Source: JAPOVO01 sp965218195
GTDB lineage: Bacteria > Chloroflexota > UBA11872 > VXNJ01
NCBI GenBank assembly: GCA_965218195.1
Contig: OZ244593.1
Span: 1,302,001 to 1,366,000 of the forward strand
Direction of reading: 5' to 3'
Length of the DNA: 64,000 nt
Both the position numbers and the translations under genes were made by a program. Positions 59,707-64,000 of this stretch are shown piece by piece. Position 1 is the stretch's first letter, and every line of letters begins with the position of its first letter. The notes beneath the pieces are model-generated. The model worked only from the letters and a program-made list of their open reading frames with translations, was not told the origin of the DNA and did not search any database.

Positions 59707-60726
59707 ATGATGCCGGACGTTCTCAAACTCGCTTTTGTGGGCTGTGGGGCGATAGCCTCGTATCATCTCAACGGGATTCGGGAGAAATGCGGCAACGTGC
59801 GCGTTACGGCCGCGGTCGATCCCGATGCTGCGAAAGCCGAGCGCATGGCGGCCGACACCGGCGCTGAGGCCTTCACCTCGCTGGAGGCGGCGCTCGCGGT
59901 CGGCGATTTCGACGCCGTGGACATCATGGTCCCGCACGATCTGCACGAGCCGCTGGCGATTGAAGCGTTAAGGGCGGGCAAGCACTTGCTGCTGGAAAAG
60001 CCCATGGCGCCCACGCTGGACGCTTGCGACCGGATCCTGACCGCGGCAAAAGAAGCCGGCACTGTTTTCATGGTTGCCGAAAACGCTCAATACTGGCCCG
60101 AGGTCGTGCTGGCTCGGGAGGTTCTGGATTCCGGCGAGATCGGAGAGGTCACCACGGCCAGGGCGTCGTTCGTGGCCCAGGTGGACAGCCAGTGGTACAG
60201 CGGAGCGCAGCCCTGGCGCTACGACAAAAAGCGCCGCGGCGGCGGCGTGGTGATAGACGGCGGTTCCCACTGGATACGACCGCTGCGAATGTGGCTTGGG
60301 GAAATCGATAGCGTGGTCGCGGTTTCGGGCCGCCCGTGGAAGACCGTAGAGGCGGAGACTTTGGTTCGCGCCCTATGCAGGTTCGAGTCGGGGTTGTGCG
60401 CCAGCTTCGACGCTCTGGAAATTACCGGGGCGATGGCTCCGGAACAATGGTGGAAAGTGTCGGGTACGGAAGGCGAGCTTGTAATCGACGGCGTCTTCAA
60501 CGGTGGTCTGCGAGTCTATTCACCATCGAGTCCCGACGGCCGGCTGGTGGCCGAGCCGCAGGGCTGGGGGAAGTCGTTCGGACCGGAGATAGCCGACTTC
60601 GCGAGCGCCGTGCTGCACGGCAAGCCCCTGGAAGCCGGACCAGAAGATTCGCTCGCCGAACTGCGCACCGCGCTGGCCATGTACCGCTCAGCCGAGAGCG
60701 GGCAGTGGGAGAGGGTTTGGGATTAG
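59707..60726 (+). CDS. Gfo/Idh/MocA-family oxidoreductase
   Basis: The 339-residue product starts at one of two adjacent ATGs (59707 or 59710). The N-terminal NAD(P)-binding motif reads LAFVGCGAIASYHLNGIRE. HLLLEKPMAPTLDACDRIL carries the EKP motif, and GGGVVIDGGSHWIRPLRMW the GG..D.G.H motif with the likely catalytic Asp and His. Such enzymes oxidise or reduce sugars, inositols or their derivatives. The substrate is unknown. It converges with the next gene (15 bp between stops). Confidence 0.9.
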   Translation: MMPDVLKLAFVGCGAIASYHLNGIREKCGNVRVTAAVDPDAAKAERMAADTGAEAFTSLEAALAVGDFDAVDIMVPHDLHEPLAIEALRAGKHLLLEKPMAPTLDACDRILTAAKEAGTVFMVAENAQYWPEVVLAREVLDSGEIGEVTTARASFVAQVDSQWYSGAQPWRYDKKRRGGGVVIDGGSHWIRPLRMWLGEIDSVVAVSGRPWKTVEAETLVRALCRFESGLCASFDALEITGAMAPEQWWKVSGTEGELVIDGVFNGGLRVYSPSSPDGRLVAEPQGWGKSFGPEIADFASAVLHGKPLEAGPEDSLAELRTALAMYRSAESGQWERVWD

Positions 60727-60741
60727 AGCAGGCGCTCGGAG

Positions 60742-61836
60742 TTACTTGACGATCCGAAGGTGAGCCGGTCTTGTTTTGTAAAGACTGACAAACTCGGCCT
60801 CATGCATTGCAAGCGCTTCTGACAGTGAAGCGTTGGTGTACTCGAGTTCGCGCTTGTGAAACTGGATAATGTCTGCAAATAGCTTGGGTTCTTCGATCGG
60901 AGGATCAAGCTCTTCTGGTTCACGCGTCCGGTATCCGGCCTTGCTTAACTGCATGAACATATGCTGTTTTTGCCGATCAGACAGCACGTGTAGCCTATTC
61001 GCCGTCATGATCAGTGCCTGGATTGACACTCTCCATTCGAGCTTGAGACCCGCCAGTTTAGGAAAGGTGAGTCCAACTAATCTTGGTTTGATCTCGTAGG
61101 CTGGCATAAGAAATTCTGAGGCGAAAATGTTCGCCTCATCCTCTTCACACTCGTGTAGATTGCCAACGGTGTGCATGATAATGTGGCCGAGTTCATGGCA
61201 GAGGGTCCAGCGCAACCGATCCGGCGGAGCGTCGGCATTAATCCAAAACATCGGAGGTGAGGGCGGCACCCACCGACTAAATGCGTCGATAAGATTAGTG
61301 CCGAAACTCCAACTAAAGATGATGCCCCCGGCACGCTCGATTGTCTCGGTTACGCTTGCTACCGGTCCAAGCGGTAACCGCCACATTGCTCGAACCGTTC
61401 GAGCTATCTTGTCTGGCTTTCCATCGAATTCGTCAATCGGAAAGGCTTGAAAATGATCCTCCCAACCGTCGTATGAGCGCAGTAAGAGTAGAGTCTGTTC
61501 ACGCTGAATGGTCGCAATGGCATGAATCCTGTTTAGCAAACGCGCGGAAACTCGTCGACGTTTTCGGTGATGTACATCGTGAATTCCAGGACCTTCTACT
61601 CGCCAATCCTGCATAAAGAAGTGCTTGGGATATTGCACGGCCTCTGACAACGATGTGAGGGCCTCGTCGGTCACCTGAATCGAGCCCATCTCCATTTTCG
61701 AGACATTGGCTTGTGAAATTCCCATCTTCGTTGCTAGCTCCGATTGTGTGTATCCTCTCGAAAGCCGCGCAAGATGGATGGCATCACGTTTGACGGTGGA
61801 CGAACTCTGTGTTGGCACTTCGAAATCCGTGGACAT
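60742..61836 (-). CDS. XRE helix-turn-helix fused to ImmA/IrrE metallopeptidase
   Basis: The 364-residue product has an XRE helix-turn-helix at ~20-66 (RGYTQSELATKMGISQANVS) and an ImmA/IrrE-type zinc peptidase at ~165-245 with HELGH at 214-218 and the third ligand region EDEANIFASEFLMP. Such fusions cleave repressors or act as antitoxin-like regulators of the gene beside them. It begins 7 bp after the stop of the 199-residue protein gene, so they form one operon. The pair is visibly less GC-rich than its neighbours, which suggests horizontal gain. Its own repressor target is not evident. Confidence 0.88.
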   Translation of the reverse strand: MSTDFEVPTQSSSTVKRDAIHLARLSRGYTQSELATKMGISQANVSKMEMGSIQVTDEALTSLSEAVQYPKHFFMQDWRVEGPGIHDVHHRKRRRVSARLLNRIHAIATIQREQTLLLLRSYDGWEDHFQAFPIDEFDGKPDKIARTVRAMWRLPLGPVASVTETIERAGGIIFSWSFGTNLIDAFSRWVPPSPPMFWINADAPPDRLRWTLCHELGHIIMHTVGNLHECEEDEANIFASEFLMPAYEIKPRLVGLTFPKLAGLKLEWRVSIQALIMTANRLHVLSDRQKQHMFMQLSKAGYRTREPEELDPPIEEPKLFADIIQFHKRELEYTNASLSEALAMHEAEFVSLYKTRPAHLRIVK

Positions 61837-61843
61837 CGGAGCC

Positions 61844-62443
61844 CTATTGATTTACGGCAAGGTCGTCATGGGCATAAAGGATCTGTGTGCCCGTGTTCAA
61901 TCGCGACTGTACACCAAACGTCTCGGTTTGGATTGGATTGCCCCAAACCTGCCATACCCAGTCGTTGACGACATGTCCCCCAATCGGTAAAACGACGAAC
62001 ACGTCGTCAATCCGCACGCCTAGTATGTCGAGGCGATACCCGTAGGTAAGTCGTACACCAGTGGGGATACCAGGAATTGGCCTCTGTGCTGTCCAGTTGA
62101 GTGATGTTCTGGTAGGAAAGTTGCTTGACATCAGGTTTTTATCGAGCAACTTGAATCTAACAATGCTTGGCGTATCGCCATCGTCCAAAAAAAGGAATTT
62201 CTGGTTCCCGTTCTGGCGAAACGTGAAGCCAGAATCACCTGATAATTCGGATCTCACTGTCTCGTAGAAAACATCGTTCAGCATTGACGCACGAGTTGAG
62301 TCACTCAATGCTGAGTGGAGTTGGCCGGGTACACTCCGACAAGCCGAGAACGCCTGTGCCAAGCTGGTGTTCAAGTGCGATATGTGTGGTAAGAGAATCT
62401 CGCGCGCACGGGGCAGGGTTATTAGAGGGCCAAAGTCGACCAC
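61844..62443 (-). CDS. Unknown 199-residue protein, first gene of the ImmA/IrrE operon
   Basis: I recognise no family. The start is GTG 62443 with AAGGA upstream. The N-terminal half is helical (REILLPHISHLNTSLAQAFSA, SMLNDVFYETVRSELSG). The second half looks like a beta domain (KFLFLDDGDTPSIVRFKLLD, GVRLTYGYRLDILGVRIDDV, FVVLPIGGHVVNDWVWQVWG). It has no signal or membrane segment. Its tight linkage to an XRE-ImmA/IrrE gene and low GC content make it a candidate toxin or defence effector controlled by that partner. This is inference. Confidence 0.7.
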   Translation of the reverse strand: MVDFGPLITLPRAREILLPHISHLNTSLAQAFSACRSVPGQLHSALSDSTRASMLNDVFYETVRSELSGDSGFTFRQNGNQKFLFLDDGDTPSIVRFKLLDKNLMSSNFPTRTSLNWTAQRPIPGIPTGVRLTYGYRLDILGVRIDDVFVVLPIGGHVVNDWVWQVWGNPIQTETFGVQSRLNTGTQILYAHDDLAVNQ

Positions 62444-62597
62444 TGTGTGTGGATCCTTGTAAAAAATATTCGCGGCAATAATCGTAGTCGATGAAGTGGC
62501 GCGTCGTCAACAGATCTCCGCCAATGCTTGGGAGTCGATCTATCGCATCTCCGACTCCCGGACTCGGCTACTTGTTCTTCATAACTGCCTCCGAACT

Positions 62598-63533
62598 CTA
62601 GTCTGCGGTTGAATTCTCGGCCCAGGACTTGATTAGGTGGTGGGCTATGGCGATTGGGCCGGGGAGTTTGAGATCGGGATGCTTGCCTTGCAGCGCCAGC
62701 CGCACGTCGGCGCGATTCCACCATCGCACGTCGGCCATTTCCTGTTCGTCGCGCCGGATCTTGGTTGTCAGGGCCTGGGCGTGGCAGCCGATCATCAGCG
62801 ACGATGGAAACGGCCAGGGCTGCGACGAGTGATAGCGCACCTCGCCGACTTCTATGCCTGACTCTTCGCGGACCTCGCGCCGCACCGCCTCCTCGATCGA
62901 TTCGGCCTGGTCGACGAATCCCGCCAGCGCCGAATACCAGCCGAGCCGCGAGAGTCTTCCCCGGGATTGGCCGAGCAGGCACTTGTCGCCTCGGCTAACG
63001 ATCACGATTATGACGGGATCGGTTCGCGGGAAGTGGTCGGACTTGCAGGACGGGCAGCGGCGCATATGGCCGCCTCTGGCTATGTGCGTGTTGTGTCCGC
63101 AGACGCCGCAGTATCGATGCCGCGCGTGCCAGTTGACCTGCATCCTTGCCTGAGCCACTATGCCGGCTTCGGTTGGGCCGAGCGCCATTGCCGCGTCCCG
63201 CGCTTCCTCGAACCACCGCGTCTCGTCCCGGACCAGCGCGCCGACGCGGTCATTTTGCTCGGAGACGTCGATTGCAAAGTGACTGACGCCATCGGATATC
63301 CCAAGGAATAAAGGAGTGGCGCTCGTTTTGAGACGGCGGACTTCGCCGGCGTCGATCCAGCCGAGGCGTACGCTTGACCGGCGATCGAGCAGAATGTCGA
63401 GCTCCCGCAGCGGCAGGAATCTGCTTTTTGGGTCGCGGCTCTGGGCTTCGAGCCATTTTTCGTCGCGGCGTTCCCGATCCCCCCTGTCGAGAGGATTGCC
63501 CGCGAATACGTGAGGCTTCTTCAAGCCTGGCAA
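62598..63533 (-). CDS. nudC: NAD(+)/NADH pyrophosphatase (and possibly RNA deNADding enzyme)
   Basis: The 311-residue product starts at TTG 63533. FAGNPLDR near the start is a family motif. The zinc ribbon is CGVCG then RRCPSCKSD (residues ~140-165). The NUDIX box follows in GFVDQAESIEEAVRREVREESG, quoted in parts as GFVDQAE and RREVREESG, and the NADH-specific SQPWPFPSSLM comes 16 residues on. NudC hydrolyses NAD(H) to NMN(H) and AMP and removes NAD caps from RNA. It complements the nadA/nrtR pair elsewhere in the window. Confidence 0.94.
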   Translation of the reverse strand: MPGLKKPHVFAGNPLDRGDRERRDEKWLEAQSRDPKSRFLPLRELDILLDRRSSVRLGWIDAGEVRRLKTSATPLFLGISDGVSHFAIDVSEQNDRVGALVRDETRWFEEARDAAMALGPTEAGIVAQARMQVNWHARHRYCGVCGHNTHIARGGHMRRCPSCKSDHFPRTDPVIIVIVSRGDKCLLGQSRGRLSRLGWYSALAGFVDQAESIEEAVRREVREESGIEVGEVRYHSSQPWPFPSSLMIGCHAQALTTKIRRDEQEMADVRWWNRADVRLALQGKHPDLKLPGPIAIAHHLIKSWAENSTAD

Positions 63534-63717
63534 CCTGCTGCGCGCATTTCCTTGATCCTGTCATTGAACGGTTATCGGGCCACAATACCCTACATATGTG
63601 CCGCCCGCGCCTTCGAGATGCCAGGCCGGCTTGACGAGTGCGCGGAGTTGGGGGCCGTGACGCTGGCTGATGCGATTGCCGAGCGTTTTGAATGGGCGGG
63701 GTTCCCGCGTGCGTGGG

Positions 63718-63830
63718 GGATACTTCGCGGGAAGGGCATTGACAAGGGGTGTTGCTTTTGGGGTGTGGATTCCCGCTTCCGCGGGAACGACGGAAAAGGA
63801 GCGGGAAGGGCAGAGAAAAGGCGGGGAGGA
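63718..63830. repeat. Long dispersed repeat shared with 36440-36550
   Basis: 'gatacttcgcgggaagggca' followed by 'ttgac', 'gtgttgctt', and 'gtggattcccgcttccgcgg' closely matches 36450-36530, over about 90 bp. The remaining space 63534-63929 shows no gene. Confidence 0.75.
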
Positions 63831-63929
63831 CGGATGGAGGGCGGGAGTGACGGTCTCTGAGCGCGCGCGCCTCTTTACGCGCGAGGCTGAAGGCTAACCA
63901 AGTTCCCCCTTACGCGCGGGGCGAAGGGG

Positions 63930-64000
63930 TTAAGCGGCCAGGAGATCGCCGATCTGCTTGGCGGCCTCGTTACAGGCGTCGAGGGGGCTGGTCTCGCCGG
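63930..64000 (-). CDS. C-terminus of a gene running off the right edge, possibly an ABC solute-binding protein
   Basis: On the minus strand the frame entering from the right edge reads GETSPLDACNEAAKQIGDLLAA and a stop (TAA at 63932-63930). The pattern SP.DA...AAKQI.DLL is common at the end of extracellular sugar-binding proteins of ABC transporters. Only ~23 residues are visible, so the family is a guess. Confidence 0.5.
   Translation of the reverse strand, partial: GETSPLDACNEAAKQIGDLLAA

Overview
The window looks like part of a chromosome of a free-living, GC-rich bacterium, most likely a member of the Chloroflexota (Dehalococcoidia/SAR202-like). The reasons are the dapB-asd-dapA-udg-rnj-ftsK gene order, the frequent TTG and GTG starts, a selenocysteine-containing SelD, and large Chloroflexi-style membrane and secreted protein families. 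The phylum assignment is inference; no rRNA is present to settle it.

Layout. 1-7421 is a housekeeping block on the + strand: the end of dapB, then asd, dapA, a type-4 uracil-DNA glycosylase, RNase J and FtsK. 7651-10196 holds a secreted HExxH protein and selD, whose true N-terminus is read through an in-frame TGA. 10211-29221 is dominated by two copies of a three-gene minus-strand cassette. Each cassette has two ~940-residue membrane proteins (family A) around a ~490-residue membrane protein (family B), and family B is preceded by a 19-codon leader that is itself a collapsed copy of family A. Between the cassettes lie a Tat-exported six-hairpin-type glycosidase, a class V aminotransferase and a LysM protein, suggesting a cell-surface glycan locus. 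29302-34335 holds a broken DUF2723 gene inside a direct repeat, a D-2-hydroxyacid dehydrogenase, an MFS transporter, an HTH/zinc-ribbon protein and a frameshifted TIMP-like protein.

34332-37804 holds nadA with an NrtR-type regulator and a palindromic operator candidate, then rplU, rpmA and tRNA-Ala(CGC). 37805-54100 is accessory: an O-methyltransferase, several NUDIX genes, a permease with an internal deletion, two toxin-antitoxin pairs with PIN toxins, a frameshifted formate/nitrite-type channel, an FMN protein, a DrrAB-like exporter, an ABC substrate-binding protein, a DUF4349/PKD lipoprotein, a DUF402 protein and an ammonium transporter.

54166-56691 is a complete 2.5-kb IS1595-family element with matching terminal inverted repeats and a perfect 8-bp target duplication. 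It carries small passenger genes. 56834-64000 holds a thiamine-diphosphate enzyme with iron-box-like sequences upstream, an NYN-domain gene with a truncated copy of its own start just upstream, a Gfo/Idh oxidoreductase, a two-gene operon of an unknown protein plus an XRE-ImmA/IrrE metallopeptidase, nudC, and the edge of a solute-binding protein gene.

A theme runs through the window: several genes have a degenerate 5' copy close upstream in the same orientation (29302, 40385, 58801), and others have lost their middle or shifted frame. Intergenic spaces hold several families of dispersed palindromic repeats. All calls come from reading the sequence; no database search was run.
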